A DNA stretch of 64,000 bases, from NCBI RefSeq assembly GCF_002218005.2, contig NZ_AP018678.1, positions 62,001 through 126,000 on the forward strand, written 5' to 3'. Of this stretch, positions 42,767-51,822 are shown one piece after another. This DNA is from Vibrio algivorus. Its GTDB lineage: Bacteria; Pseudomonadota; Gammaproteobacteria; Enterobacterales; Vibrionaceae. How positions within the stretch are numbered: the first letter of the stretch is position 1; each line of letters opens with the position of its first letter. Under the pieces are notes generated by a model. That model made no database searches. It saw nothing but the letters and a program-made list of their open reading frames with translations, and was not told the origin of the DNA. The translations under genes were made by a program, and so were the position numbers.

Positions 42767-45700
42767 TTAGTGTTTAGGCTCTTCGATAGCTGGAACACTT
42801 TCATCGAACTCTGGTAATGGTTTATGTTCACTTGCTAAGTAGCTGTAAATGACTGGCAATACAAACAAGGTAAACAAAGTACCAATAGCAAGGCCCGCCA
42901 CGATAACAATACCAATACTAAAGCGCTGAGCCGCACCTGCACCGCTGGCATAAAGTAGAGGTATTAAACCTGCAATCATCGCTGCTGTCGTCATTAAGAT
43001 TGGACGTAGACGAATTTTTGCAGATTCCATAACCGCTTCCATTTTTGATTTACCGTGATGTAGCTGCTCTTCTTTAGCAACTTCACAAATCAAAATACCG
43101 TGCTTGGTGATAAGGCCGACTAGTGTAATCAATCCTACCTGAGAATAGATGTTCATGGTTGCCGCACCCCAAGCAAGGGCAATCAATGCACCACAAATTG
43201 CCAGTGGTACTGATACCATGATGACTAACGGATCTCGGATAGATTCAAACTGAATCGCAAGTACCAAGAAGATAATCGCTAGCGCTAAACCAAATGTGGC
43301 ATACAGAGCACTACCTTCAGTCACGTATTGTCTTGCTTCACCTAGATACTCATGGCTATAGCCTAGAGGTAGCTTAGTTTCAGCAATGTTTTCAAACCAA
43401 TCAACTGCTTGGCCCATAGAAGCTGTTGGTGATGGAACCGCACTTATATTGGCTGAGTTTAGCTGGTTTAAGTGAGGTAGTGACAATGGTTGAGCGATAA
43501 CGTCAATATTAACTAAACCGCTAAGTGGCACCGAATGTCCGTTAGATGCACGTACATAATAGCCATTCATCGATTCAGGATTAAGGCGGAATTTACGCTC
43601 AACTTGAGGTATTACCTCATAAGATCGGCCATTGAGATCGATACGGTTAACATAACCGTCAGACATCATAGTACCAATGGTCACTGCGATATCTTGCATA
43701 GTCACGCCGTAAGCACCGGCTTTATCCTTATCAATATTGATTTTCATGGTTGCCGAATCAAAATTGAGATCCAATGTTGAATAAACAAACAATGGGCTTT
43801 TGCCTACTTCGACCAAAATGTCACTGGCAATTTGGAATAAGCTTTCAAAACTGTTTGGTGTAGTGATCACAAACTGCATTGGTAAGCCTGAACCCGCACC
43901 TGGCAATTCTGGCATCTGGAAAGCCGATACCGCCATGCCTGGGATATCTTTCATCAGATTACCCACACGTTCAGTGACTTCCGATTGGCTCGCTTCACGC
44001 TGACTCCACGGTTTCATCGAAGCAATACCAAAAGCTTGGTTAGATGCAGGAACACCGGTGAATGCCTGAGCGTATTGAATCTCTGGTTGATCAACCAATA
44101 CATCGTTCACTTCATTCATGGTGTTTTGTAGGTAGTCTAAGTTAGCATTAGATGGACCTGTACCCATCAGAACGACTACGCCTTTATCTTCCGATGGCGC
44201 CAATTCACTAGGAATGAATTTAAACAATAGTGGTAAACTTGCCATAACAATGACCGCAAATGCGATTAGCACTGGACGATGTTGCATTACTGCACGCAAC
44301 ATGCGCTCATACCGATTGGTCATGCGATCTAATACGCTGTGTACCACAACTTCAAAGCGACTCGGCTCTGAGTGGGCTTTTAGCATCTTAGAACACATTA
44401 CCGGTGATAGTGTTAAGGCAATAATCCCCGACACAAATACCGCGCCCGCTAGAGTTAAGGCAAATTCCTTAAATAATGAACCCGTAATACCGCCCATCAA
44501 CGCAATCGGAGCATATACCGCACCTAATGTTAATGTCATCGCGATAACCGGAACCGCAATCTCACGAGTACCAATAATTGCCGCTCTAAATGGTGGTTCG
44601 CCGAGTTTGATATGCCGATCGACGTTTTCCAATACCACGATGGCATCATCAACTACCAGTCCTATCGCAAGTACCATCGCCAGCAGAGTCATCAAGTTCC
44701 ATGAGAACCCCATCGCCTGCATAACGACCGCCACACCAACCAAAGATAATGGAATCGTGATGATTGGAATGATAACCGCGCGAAGTGAACCTAGGAATAA
44801 AGTGATCACCACCAATACGATTAATGCAGCTTCCAATATGGTATGAATAACTTCATTGATTGATTCATTGATCGCAACCGTTGAATCATAAAGGATTCGC
44901 ATTTCAATATTGCTAGGTAGGTTTTTTTCCAAGTCAGGCAATAGTTCTAAAATATCATGTGCGATATTGATCGGGTTGGCGGTTGGTGAGGCATCAATCG
45001 CCGCTACTACCGCTTCATCACCATTTGAAGTTGCACGATAAGTATCATGGCTTTTGGCTAATGAAACCTTGGCAATATCACTTAATCTAACCACTTGCCC
45101 CTTATCAGACTTAACCACTAAGCGTTCAAGTTCAGCGGTATCTTCTACCTGAGTATTGGCGCTACCATTATAAATAACAAACTCACCAGTAGATTGGCCG
45201 GTTGCAGATTGGTAGTTGTTGGCATTTAAAATGCTCATTACTTCAGTCGCAGTTAAATCAAAAGCTGCCATTTTGGCCGGATCTAACCAAATGCGTAGTG
45301 CATACTGTTGACCACCGTACAGGTTAACTTTAGATACACCATTAACGGTAAACAACTGTGGGTTAATTACCCGTTCTAGGTAGTCCGTGATTTGGCTAGA
45401 GACTAACTCGTCAGAAGTAAAACCAATATAAAGTACCGAGGTTGTTGAACCTGTTGACATGGTTACGGTTGGATCTTCGGCTTCTTTTGGTAGCTGCGAA
45501 CGAACCGAGTTGGTTTGAGCCAAAATATCGGCTAACGCCCCATTGGGATCGGTATTAAGTTTCATCGTCACTGTAATGGTCGATAAACCCAACACTGAGC
45601 TGGAGGTCATGTAGTCGATATTATCGGCTTGGGCGATCGCTTGCTCCAAAGGCTGAGTAATAAAGCCTTGGATTAAGTTAGCATCCGCACCATAGTAACT

Positions 45701-45847
45701 GGTGGTTACCGTTACAACGGTGTTGGTCATTTCGGGGTATTCGCGAACGGACATTTTGAAGATGGCTTGAAAACCAAGCAATGCAATCAAAAGACTGATC
45801 GATACCGCCAAAACTGGACGTTTTATAAAAACATCAGTAAAGCGCAT
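42767..45847 (-). CDS. vexB: RND multidrug efflux pump, inner-membrane transporter
   Basis: This is a 1026-residue proton-driven HAE1-type RND transporter with twelve membrane helices and two large periplasmic loops. The proton-relay pair Asp400-Asp401 lies in GLVVDDAIVVLENV. It forms a tripartite pump with the adaptor VexA (11 nt upstream) and a TolC channel encoded elsewhere. The symbol is given because regulator-adaptor-pump order and neighbourhood (ilvC, cytochrome c5) match the V. cholerae vexRAB locus as I know it. Members expel bile salts, detergents and antibiotics. Confidence 0.9.
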   Translation of the reverse strand: MRFTDVFIKRPVLAVSISLLIALLGFQAIFKMSVREYPEMTNTVVTVTTSYYGADANLIQGFITQPLEQAIAQADNIDYMTSSSVLGLSTITVTMKLNTDPNGALADILAQTNSVRSQLPKEAEDPTVTMSTGSTTSVLYIGFTSDELVSSQITDYLERVINPQLFTVNGVSKVNLYGGQQYALRIWLDPAKMAAFDLTATEVMSILNANNYQSATGQSTGEFVIYNGSANTQVEDTAELERLVVKSDKGQVVRLSDIAKVSLAKSHDTYRATSNGDEAVVAAIDASPTANPINIAHDILELLPDLEKNLPSNIEMRILYDSTVAINESINEVIHTILEAALIVLVVITLFLGSLRAVIIPIITIPLSLVGVAVVMQAMGFSWNLMTLLAMVLAIGLVVDDAIVVLENVDRHIKLGEPPFRAAIIGTREIAVPVIAMTLTLGAVYAPIALMGGITGSLFKEFALTLAGAVFVSGIIALTLSPVMCSKMLKAHSEPSRFEVVVHSVLDRMTNRYERMLRAVMQHRPVLIAFAVIVMASLPLLFKFIPSELAPSEDKGVVVLMGTGPSNANLDYLQNTMNEVNDVLVDQPEIQYAQAFTGVPASNQAFGIASMKPWSQREASQSEVTERVGNLMKDIPGMAVSAFQMPELPGAGSGLPMQFVITTPNSFESLFQIASDILVEVGKSPLFVYSTLDLNFDSATMKINIDKDKAGAYGVTMQDIAVTIGTMMSDGYVNRIDLNGRSYEVIPQVERKFRLNPESMNGYYVRASNGHSVPLSGLVNIDVIAQPLSLPHLNQLNSANISAVPSPTASMGQAVDWFENIAETKLPLGYSHEYLGEARQYVTEGSALYATFGLALAIIFLVLAIQFESIRDPLVIMVSVPLAICGALIALAWGAATMNIYSQVGLITLVGLITKHGILICEVAKEEQLHHGKSKMEAVMESAKIRLRPILMTTAAMIAGLIPLLYASGAGAAQRFSIGIVIVAGLAIGTLFTLFVLPVIYSYLASEHKPLPEFDESVPAIEEPKH

Positions 45848-45858
45848 AGTGCCTCCAG

Positions 45859-46965
45859 TTACAGCATTGGGGTTTGGGCTGGTGGAGTGGTTGCATCACT
45901 CTCCACAACTTTAACTTTTGAATTGTTACTCAAGCGAACTTGTCCCGAGGTGACAATGGTTTGACCTGGTTTTAGTCCATCTAAAATATGAGCAACACTG
46001 CCCGCACGTTCGCCCACTTTTACTACTGTTTGGGTAACACGCTGTACACCGTCTTTTTCTTCAAGCACATAAATACTGTCGCCATAAAGGGTATATGTGA
46101 TTGCCGTTTGAGGAGCGATGATTTGATCATGAATTGTTGGTAGTACAATGCTGGCTCTTGCAAACATACCACTGCGGAGCTTTCCATCATTGTTCGGTAT
46201 TTGAGCTTGTACTTGAATCAAACCACTTTGCGCATTTACTGCAGGAGAAATCGCACTAATTGACCCCTTAAAGGTTTTATCAGCATAAGAATCAACATTG
46301 ATATTCACTTGTTGACCAACATGAATCTTACTAATGTCGGTTTGCGGCACAGTAAAACGCAGACGCATAACGCTCATATCTTCTAAGCGTACAACTTCTG
46401 CCCCTGTTTCTAAAAACTGGCCATTAAATACATTACGTAAGCCGACTGTGCCATCAAAAGGTGCGGTAACGGTACGACGATCAATCGATGCTTTTAGGCT
46501 TTCAATATCGGCTGATAGTGATAAGTAATCAGCTTGGGCATTATCAAATGCTTCTTTAGACACTGAGCCTTTTGAATACAGATCTTTATAGCGAACATAT
46601 TTTGCTTGTGCGGCTGGTAGTCTTGATTGTGAGCTTTTTAGTTGTGCTTTTTCTACTTTAGAATCGACCTCAACTAATACATCATTCTTTTTAACATCAA
46701 TACCTGAATCAAAATGAATTTTATCAATTTGACCGCTAGCTTGAGCGGTGAGGGTAACACCTTGATTAGGCTCGACAAAGCCAATCGCATCGATGGTTGG
46801 GGTCCAATCTTCTGGGGTGACTTTGACAACTGTCACCGGGAATTCCGGCTCAGGCATATTTGCCATGTATTCGGCAATTTTTTTCTGCTTAAACATATTA
46901 AAGCCAATCACACTGCCAAAAAGCAGTATTGCGATGATTAGCATAACGAAAGTCCACTTTTTCAT
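45859..46965 (-). CDS. vexA: RND efflux periplasmic adaptor
   Basis: This is a 368-residue membrane-fusion protein linking the RND pump to TolC. It has an N-terminal membrane anchor (about residues 5-22, no lipobox cysteine) and a lipoyl/barrel-sandwich hybrid (VEPNQGVTLTAQASGQI and later TVTAPFDGTVGLRNV). An alpha-hairpin of about 75 residues separates the lipoyl halves, and a beta-barrel and membrane-proximal domain follow. It is in one operon with vexR and vexB. Confidence 0.92.
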   Translation of the reverse strand: MKKWTFVMLIIAILLFGSVIGFNMFKQKKIAEYMANMPEPEFPVTVVKVTPEDWTPTIDAIGFVEPNQGVTLTAQASGQIDKIHFDSGIDVKKNDVLVEVDSKVEKAQLKSSQSRLPAAQAKYVRYKDLYSKGSVSKEAFDNAQADYLSLSADIESLKASIDRRTVTAPFDGTVGLRNVFNGQFLETGAEVVRLEDMSVMRLRFTVPQTDISKIHVGQQVNINVDSYADKTFKGSISAISPAVNAQSGLIQVQAQIPNNDGKLRSGMFARASIVLPTIHDQIIAPQTAITYTLYGDSIYVLEEKDGVQRVTQTVVKVGERAGSVAHILDGLKPGQTIVTSGQVRLSNNSKVKVVESDATTPPAQTPML

Positions 46966-46983
46966 TTCGTTAGAACTCCAAAA

Positions 46984-47577
46984 TTAATGTTGAATTACCG
47001 CATCCCAACTTGCTTCAATAGCGGAGTCAAGGGCGGAATCAGTGATAATATAACAACCAAGTACGTGTTTTCTGGCTATTGATAAACAAACATCTAAACT
47101 CAAACTAGCAAGTAAGTGATTATCTAATGGTTTAAAAATACCAAGAGCTTTTCCTTCATTAAACATAGCTTCAATTTTATGGAATAGCTTACGTTCCATT
47201 TCTGAGCCACAGCTTGGCCTCGTTGGTAAAGATTCATATTGGATTCGGTTGAGAATTACATCGACTTCATTTTGAGTCGTAGTAACATGAGCAACGTTTC
47301 TCCAGATTAAAATGAATCTTTCTTTGAGAGGCATGTGTTCTTCAACACCTTGCTGCACCATATCAGCTACACGCTGTAGGACATGTATGCGAACCGCTTC
47401 AACCAAGTCGTTTTTATCTTGGAAATAACGGTAGATGGTTCCTGCAGCAACACCAGCTTCTTGAGCCAGTTTGTTCATAGATAACCCTTGAAAGCCATTT
47501 TTAGCAATCATATGCTCAGCGCTATTCAATATGAGTTGTCGTTTATCTAACAGAGAATTGCCTTTAGAATTAACCAT
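46984..47577 (-). CDS. vexR: TetR-family regulator of the efflux operon
   Basis: This 197-residue regulator has a TetR helix-turn-helix at about residues 13-58 (FQGLSMNKLAQEAGVAAGTIYRYF) and a helical ligand-binding domain. It is the first gene of the vexR-vexA-vexB operon, with 18 nt between it and vexA, so it controls its own transcription. A perfect 24-bp palindrome lies 13 bases before its start codon. The effectors are probably pump substrates such as bile salts, by analogy. Confidence 0.9.
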   Translation of the reverse strand: MVNSKGNSLLDKRQLILNSAEHMIAKNGFQGLSMNKLAQEAGVAAGTIYRYFQDKNDLVEAVRIHVLQRVADMVQQGVEEHMPLKERFILIWRNVAHVTTTQNEVDVILNRIQYESLPTRPSCGSEMERKLFHKIEAMFNEGKALGIFKPLDNHLLASLSLDVCLSIARKHVLGCYIITDSALDSAIEASWDAVIQH

Positions 47578-47590
47578 AGAAAAAACCAGA

Positions 47591-47614
47591 TAATGAATGA
47601 ACGTTCATTCATTA
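47591..47614. promoter_or_regulatory. VexR operator, perfect 24-bp palindrome
   Basis: The two half-sites TAATGAATGAAC and GTTCATTCATTA are exact reverse complements. This resembles AcrR/TetR-type operators. It overlaps the expected vexR promoter and lies about 100 bp from the divergent rep start. Confidence 0.85.
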
Positions 47615-47715
47615 TATTCAGGATTTATTGATTAGTCAGTAAAAATAAAATATTCGTATTAATTTGTTACACCTTGATTAGGGTAGCAGGTGTAGAGAAA
47701 AATATTGAGCTCAGT

Positions 47716-49731
47716 ATGAAGTTAAACTCCCGACAAGATGAAGCAGTAAAATATGTCTCCGGCCCATGCTTGGTGCTCGCTGGTGCTGGCTCTGGCAAAA
47801 CTCGCGTGATCACTAATAAAATGGCCTACCTTGTGCAGCAATGTGGCTATCAAGCAAGGCATATCGCAGCGGTTACTTTTACTAATAAAGCCGCGCGGGA
47901 AATGAAAGAGCGTGTCGGGCAAACCTTAGGTAAGAAAGAAGCTCGGGGATTGATGGTATCAACTTTCCATACGCTCGGATTAAACATCATTCGTCGTGAA
48001 TATAAATCATTAGGGTTAAAAGCCGGTTTCTCGTTATTTGATGATCAAGACCAACTTGCCTTGTTGAAAGATTTAACAGAAGAACAACTCGATGGCGATA
48101 AAGATTTACTACGTCAACTATTAAGCAGCATTTCTAATTGGAAAAATGACATGCTGACCGCCGATCAGGTTAAAGCACAAGCTCGTTCAGAACAAGAGCA
48201 GTTGTTTGCCTTTTGTTTTGATAAATATTTGAATCAAATGAAAGCTTATAATGCTCTTGATTTTGATGACCTGATTGCCATGCCGGTACTACTGTTGAAA
48301 ACTAATAGTGAGGTGCGTGAACGCTGGCAATCTAAAATCCGCTACTTGCTGGTGGATGAGTATCAAGATACCAATACCAGCCAGTATGAATTAGTGCGTC
48401 TCATTGTCGGTGAAAGAGCCCGCTTAACCGTGGTAGGGGATGATGACCAATCCATCTATTCTTGGCGTGGTGCTCGCCCACAAAACCTAGTGTTACTTAA
48501 TCAGGATTTTCCACAGTTAAAAGTGATTAAGTTGGAGCAAAATTACCGTTCAACTAGTCGAATTCTACGTTGTGCCAATATTTTGATCGCCAATAATCCA
48601 CATGTATTTGAAAAAACGCTTTTTTCTGAAATTCCAGATGGTGAGAAGCTCAAGTTGCTTACCGCTAAAAATGAAGAGCATGAAGCCGAACGAGTAACCG
48701 GAGAAATTATTGCTCATCGCTTCTTAAACCGAACTCAATATAAAGACTATGCGATTTTGTATCGCGGAAACCACCAGTCTCGCTTGATTGAAAAATCGCT
48801 AATGCAAAACCGGGTGCCATATAAAATATCAGGCGGCACTTCATTTTTTGCACGCGCTGAAATCAAAGATATGATGGCTTATTTACGTGTTTTAGTTAAC
48901 CCAGATGATGACAATGCCTTTTTGAGAATTGTAAATACGCCTAAGCGAGAAATTGGCCCAGTGACTCTCGAAAAGCTTGGTAGTTACGCGAATATGCGTG
49001 GTAAGAGTTTATTTGAGGCTAGTTTTGAGTTGGGGCTTGAGCAGCATTTATCAGGCAGAGGCTTAGAATCATTGCGACGCTTTACGGCATGGATTGTTGA
49101 AATTGCTGATAATGCAGAAAGAGGTAATACAGTTGATGCAGTACGTTCATTAGTGCGAGATATCAATTATGAAGATTGGTTATACGAGACCTCATCGAGC
49201 CCTAAAGCAGCAGAAATGCGTATGAAGAATGTTTCTGATCTTTATGCGTGGATCACGGCAGATTTAGAGGGTGATAACTACGATCAAGAAGTGAAGACCC
49301 TAAAAGAAGTGGTTCAACGCTTAACGCTGCGTGACATGATGGAACGAGGCGAAGGCGATGATGATGTTGACCAAGTACAACTGATGACATTACATGCTTC
49401 TAAAGGTTTAGAGTTCCCTTATGTGTATTTAATGGGAGCAGAAGAAGGCATCTTGCCACATCAAACCAGTATCGATGAAGAAAATGTCGATGAAGAACGC
49501 CGTTTAATGTATGTCGGCATCACGCGTGCTCAGAAAGAGCTGACCTTTACGATGTGCCGTGAGCGTCGCCAATATGGAGAATTGATTAAACCAACGCAAA
49601 GTCGCTTCTTGGATGAGTTACCTTTTGATGATGTTGAGTGGGAGTTACATAAAAAACCACAAAGTGCAGAAGAACGCATGGAAAAAGGGCAGGCGCATAT
49701 CGCTAATTTACGGGCTATGTTTAAAAAGTAG
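47716..49731 (+). CDS. rep: ATP-dependent DNA helicase Rep
   Basis: Rep is a 3'-5' helicase that clears proteins ahead of replication forks. ATG 47716 gives MKLNSRQDEAVKYV and 671 residues, close to the 673 of E. coli. Superfamily 1 motifs are clear: GAGSGKT (23-29), VDEYQDTN, GDDDQSIYSWRGA, LEQNYRS, LMTLHASKGLEF and VGITRAQ. A TTG-started extension from 47674 is not needed. Rep rather than UvrD is indicated by length and start. Confidence 0.96.
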   Translation: MKLNSRQDEAVKYVSGPCLVLAGAGSGKTRVITNKMAYLVQQCGYQARHIAAVTFTNKAAREMKERVGQTLGKKEARGLMVSTFHTLGLNIIRREYKSLGLKAGFSLFDDQDQLALLKDLTEEQLDGDKDLLRQLLSSISNWKNDMLTADQVKAQARSEQEQLFAFCFDKYLNQMKAYNALDFDDLIAMPVLLLKTNSEVRERWQSKIRYLLVDEYQDTNTSQYELVRLIVGERARLTVVGDDDQSIYSWRGARPQNLVLLNQDFPQLKVIKLEQNYRSTSRILRCANILIANNPHVFEKTLFSEIPDGEKLKLLTAKNEEHEAERVTGEIIAHRFLNRTQYKDYAILYRGNHQSRLIEKSLMQNRVPYKISGGTSFFARAEIKDMMAYLRVLVNPDDDNAFLRIVNTPKREIGPVTLEKLGSYANMRGKSLFEASFELGLEQHLSGRGLESLRRFTAWIVEIADNAERGNTVDAVRSLVRDINYEDWLYETSSSPKAAEMRMKNVSDLYAWITADLEGDNYDQEVKTLKEVVQRLTLRDMMERGEGDDDVDQVQLMTLHASKGLEFPYVYLMGAEEGILPHQTSIDEENVDEERRLMYVGITRAQKELTFTMCRERRQYGELIKPTQSRFLDELPFDDVEWELHKKPQSAEERMEKGQAHIANLRAMFKK

Positions 49732-49759
49732 TTAAACTGATTTTCTAAGTAAAATAAAT

Positions 49760-49797
49760 AATAAAGCCTCGTACTAGCAAAAATACGAGGCTTTATT
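49760..49797. terminator. Terminator between rep and the cytochrome gene
   Basis: AAAGCCTCGTA pairs with TACGAGGCTTT around a 10-nt loop with A/T-rich flanks. The two genes converge here. Confidence 0.88.
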
Positions 49798-49812
49798 TAT
49801 GTGCTGCGGTGT

Positions 49813-50226
49813 TTATAAACCAGCAATCATGTGTTCAATAGCAGCTTTGATCTCATCATCAGAACAATCCATACAAGTCCCTTTTGGTGGCATTGCATTA
49901 AAGCCTTCGATGGCATGCTTAATTAACGTATCCTCACCTTGAGCAATACGGGTTCCCCAATCTCCAGCATCACCTTTCTTCGGTGCGCCACTGACGCCAG
50001 TACCATGACAAGCAATACAGAAAGTGCCATACACAGTTGCACCATCACGAGGGCCAGATGCTTCAGCAGCCGCAGGCTCGCTACCCGCTAAGTAGACATC
50101 TCCAACAGGTTTAATACGATCAGCGATCGCAGTTCGCTCGCTATCACTTATTCCAGAAGCAAAGGCGAAAGAAGAAAAGGTTAGTGTCGCGGTAAGTATC
50201 ATTAAGGTTTGGCGAATCATATCCAT
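49813..50226 (-). CDS. cycB: Cytochrome c5
   Basis: This small periplasmic c-type cytochrome should carry electrons to terminal oxidases or reductases. The 137-residue precursor has a signal peptide (cleavage probably after FAFA, residue 23). The haem motif CIACH is at 70-74, the likely axial Met112 in FNAMPPKG, and an extra Cys pair (118, 121) is typical of the c5 group. ATG at residue 3 (MIRQTLM) is an alternative start. It is monocistronic. The symbol is less certain than the product. Confidence 0.9.
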   Translation of the reverse strand: MDMIRQTLMILTATLTFSSFAFASGISDSERTAIADRIKPVGDVYLAGSEPAAAEASGPRDGATVYGTFCIACHGTGVSGAPKKGDAGDWGTRIAQGEDTLIKHAIEGFNAMPPKGTCMDCSDDEIKAAIEHMIAGL

Positions 50227-50512
50227 AAACTCACTATATGCTTAGGCCGATAAAAAGACCTAGATAAAAACAAAGCTTCATTGCTCTTAAAGGAGCAGTA
50301 TATCGTTATAAATTTGTAAATAAGTCGTGATTGTATCCTTTTAATAACGTGGCATAAACTATAAGATTGCAGTGACATGGTGTGTGTCACATCCTAAATA
50401 GGTTTATTTATTGCTTAATTGTTGAAAAACACACCAAACAGTAAAAAAAGTTTAAAAAACACTAGACGACCTAGTGTGATATACGTATTATTCCACTCCG
50501 CCGATAGGGCAT

Positions 50513-50589
50513 GCGCCCGTAGCTCAGCTGGATAGAGCGTTGCCCTCCGGAGGCAAAGGTCGAAGGTTCGAATCCTTTCGGGCGTGCCA
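50513..50589 (+). tRNA. tRNA-Arg(CCG)
   Basis: A 77-nt cloverleaf starting GCGCCCGTAGCTCAGC, with anticodon CCG at 50547-50549 and an encoded CCA. It is the first gene of the tRNA cluster. A palindrome CACTAG-ACGA-CCTAGTG (50460-50475) lies in its promoter region. The gap 50231-50512 has no gene. Confidence 0.96.
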
Positions 50590-50621
50590 TTCGGAAAGTG
50601 GAGATATCGGTAAAAAACATT

Positions 50622-50698
50622 GGTGGCTGTAGCTCAGTTGGTAGAGTCCCGGATTGTGATTCCGGTTGTCGCGGGTTCAAACCCCGTCAGCCACCCCA
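50622..50698 (+). tRNA. tRNA-His(GTG), copy 1
   Basis: A 77-nt cloverleaf including the histidine-specific extra 5' G, with anticodon GTG at 50656-50658 and an encoded CCA. The second copy at 51007 differs in a few bases, including paired changes in the T-stem. Confidence 0.95.
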
Positions 50699-50795
50699 TA
50701 TTATGGTAGCCTTGGGTTTCCAGCTTCGATTTCATCGAGGCAAAATGCTTAAATTAGTTACCCAGCTAATTGTTAGTAAGTGAAAATGAAAAATT

Positions 50796-50870
<75 letters not shown>

Positions 50871-50872
<2 letters not shown>

Positions 50873-50968
50873 TTTTAAATAAACTTTTGTGATAGACAAA
50901 AGTTTCGGTGTAAGAAGCCCGACAAATCGTGGGTTCGCCTGATGTTAGAATCTTGGCTCTTCACCGAG
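50871..50968 (+). repeat. Diverged 98-bp tRNA-Pro-derived unit (R0)
   Basis: The unit begins with the last two bases of tRNA-Pro copy 1. It holds a hairpin AAACTTTTG / CAAAAGTTT (50881-50905), a T-arm-like GTGGGTTCG, and ends with a copy of the tRNA 3' end (CTCTTCACCGAGCA, 50957-50970). It has exactly the length and order of parts of the units at 51351, although the hairpin sequence is different. Confidence 0.75.
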
Positions 50969-50974
50969 CATATT

Positions 50975-51002
50975 TTAAAGCCTCACTCAGGTGAGGCTTT
51001 AA
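50975..51002 (+). terminator. Terminator-like hairpin before the second tRNA-His
   Basis: AAAGCCTCA pairs with TGAGGCTTT around a CTCAGG loop. The T-tail is short (TTTAAC), so it may be only a processing or attenuating hairpin. Confidence 0.6.
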
Positions 51003-51006
51003 CTTT

Positions 51007-51083
51007 GGTGGCTATAGCTCAGTTGGTAGAGTCCCGGATTGTGATTCCGGTTGTCGCGAGTTCAAGCCTCGTTAGCCACCCCA
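51007..51083 (+). tRNA. tRNA-His(GTG), copy 2
   Basis: A 77-nt cloverleaf with anticodon GTG at 51041-51043. The T-arm (GCGAG-TTCAAGC-CTCGT) differs from copy 1 but remains paired, with one G-U. It is probably functional. Confidence 0.92.
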
Positions 51084-51103
51084 TATTTTAGGTACGAGTT
51101 TAT

Positions 51104-51163
51104 AGTCCCTAGTTACTAGGAAGATTAAAACTGGCACCTCTAGGAACTAGTAAACTAGGGACT
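51104..51163. repeat. CTAG-rich inverted repeat in the tRNA cluster
   Basis: AGTCCCTAGTTACTAG (51104-51119) pairs with CTAGTAAACTAGGGACT (51147-51163), with one bulged A and a 27-nt loop that itself holds CTAGGAACTAG. It lies between tRNA-His copy 2 and the tRNA-Pro remnant. Confidence 0.7.
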
Positions 51164-51175
51164 AGGAACTTACAT

Positions 51176-51245
51176 CGGTGAATAGCGCAGCTTTATAGCG
51201 CATCTCCGGCTTTTAGGAATAAGCGGACCAGAGGGTGACCCTCAG
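51176..51245 (+). pseudogene. Broken tRNA-Pro remnant
   Basis: The first 30 bases match tRNA-Pro (CGGTGAATAGCGCAGCTT, then TAGCGCATCT), so the 5' acceptor strand and D-arm survive. The anticodon arm is replaced by a hairpin, CCGGCTT / AAGCGG, after which GGACCAGAGGGT resumes the tRNA. The T-arm and the 3' acceptor strand with CCA are gone. It cannot form a cloverleaf. Confidence 0.8.
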
Positions 51246-51275
51246 CTTAATGAACTAAAAGTAAATACAAAATTT

Positions 51276-51350
<75 letters not shown>

Positions 51351-51352
<2 letters not shown>

Positions 51353-51822
51353 CTTTATAAAAAGCTCTGCAGAAATGCGGAGCTTTTTTGCATCTATCTC
51401 GACGGGTCGGGGGTTCGCTTGATATTAAAATCTAGGCTCTTCACCGACCACTTTATAAAAAGCTCTTCAGAAATGCGGAGCTTTTTTGCATCTATCTCGA
51501 CGGGTCGGGGGTTCGCTTGATATTAAAATCTAGGCTCTTCACCGACCACTTTATAAAAAGCTCTGCAGAAATGCGGAGCTTTTTTGTATCTATCTGGACG
51601 GGTCGGGGGTTCGCTTGATATTAAAATCTAGGCTCTTCACCGACCACTTTATAAAAAGCTCTGCAGAAATGCGGAGCTTTTTTGCATCTATCTCGACGGG
51701 TCGGGGGTTCGCTTGATATAAAAATCTAGGCTCTTCACCGACCACTTTATAAAAAGCTCTTCAGAAATGCGGAGCTTTTTGTATCTATCTGGACGGGCGG
51801 GGATTCGCCTGATATTAAAACA
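51351..51822 (+). repeat. Tandem array of 98-bp tRNA-Pro/terminator repeats (R1-R5)
   Basis: Units begin at 51351, 51449, 51547, 51645 and 51743, exactly 98 bp apart. The fifth is degenerate and incomplete. Each unit has a terminator (AAAGCTC...GAGCTTTTTT), about 15 bases of linker, the tRNA-Pro T-arm piece GGGTCGGGGGTTCG and a 19-nt linker in place of the T-stem 3' strand. It ends with the exact tRNA 3' end CTCTTCACCGACCA. Units differ at few positions (TGCAG or TTCAG in the hairpin, GCATC or GTATC after it). No spacers vary as in CRISPR. From 51831 to 52214 there is only AT-rich upstream sequence of the transporter operon. Confidence 0.93.
51359..51389 (+). terminator. First of five tandem terminators after tRNA-Pro
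   Basis: AAAGCTC-TGC pairs with GCG-GAGCTTT around AGAAAT, followed by TTTTTT. The same structure recurs at 51457-51487, 51555-51585, 51653-51683 and 51751-51780, one per 98-bp unit. Confidence 0.9.

Noticed and set aside
44214..44846. A 210-codon open frame antisense to vexB
   Set aside because: It is a shadow of a GC-rich membrane-coding region, with no ribosome-binding site and no protein-like composition.
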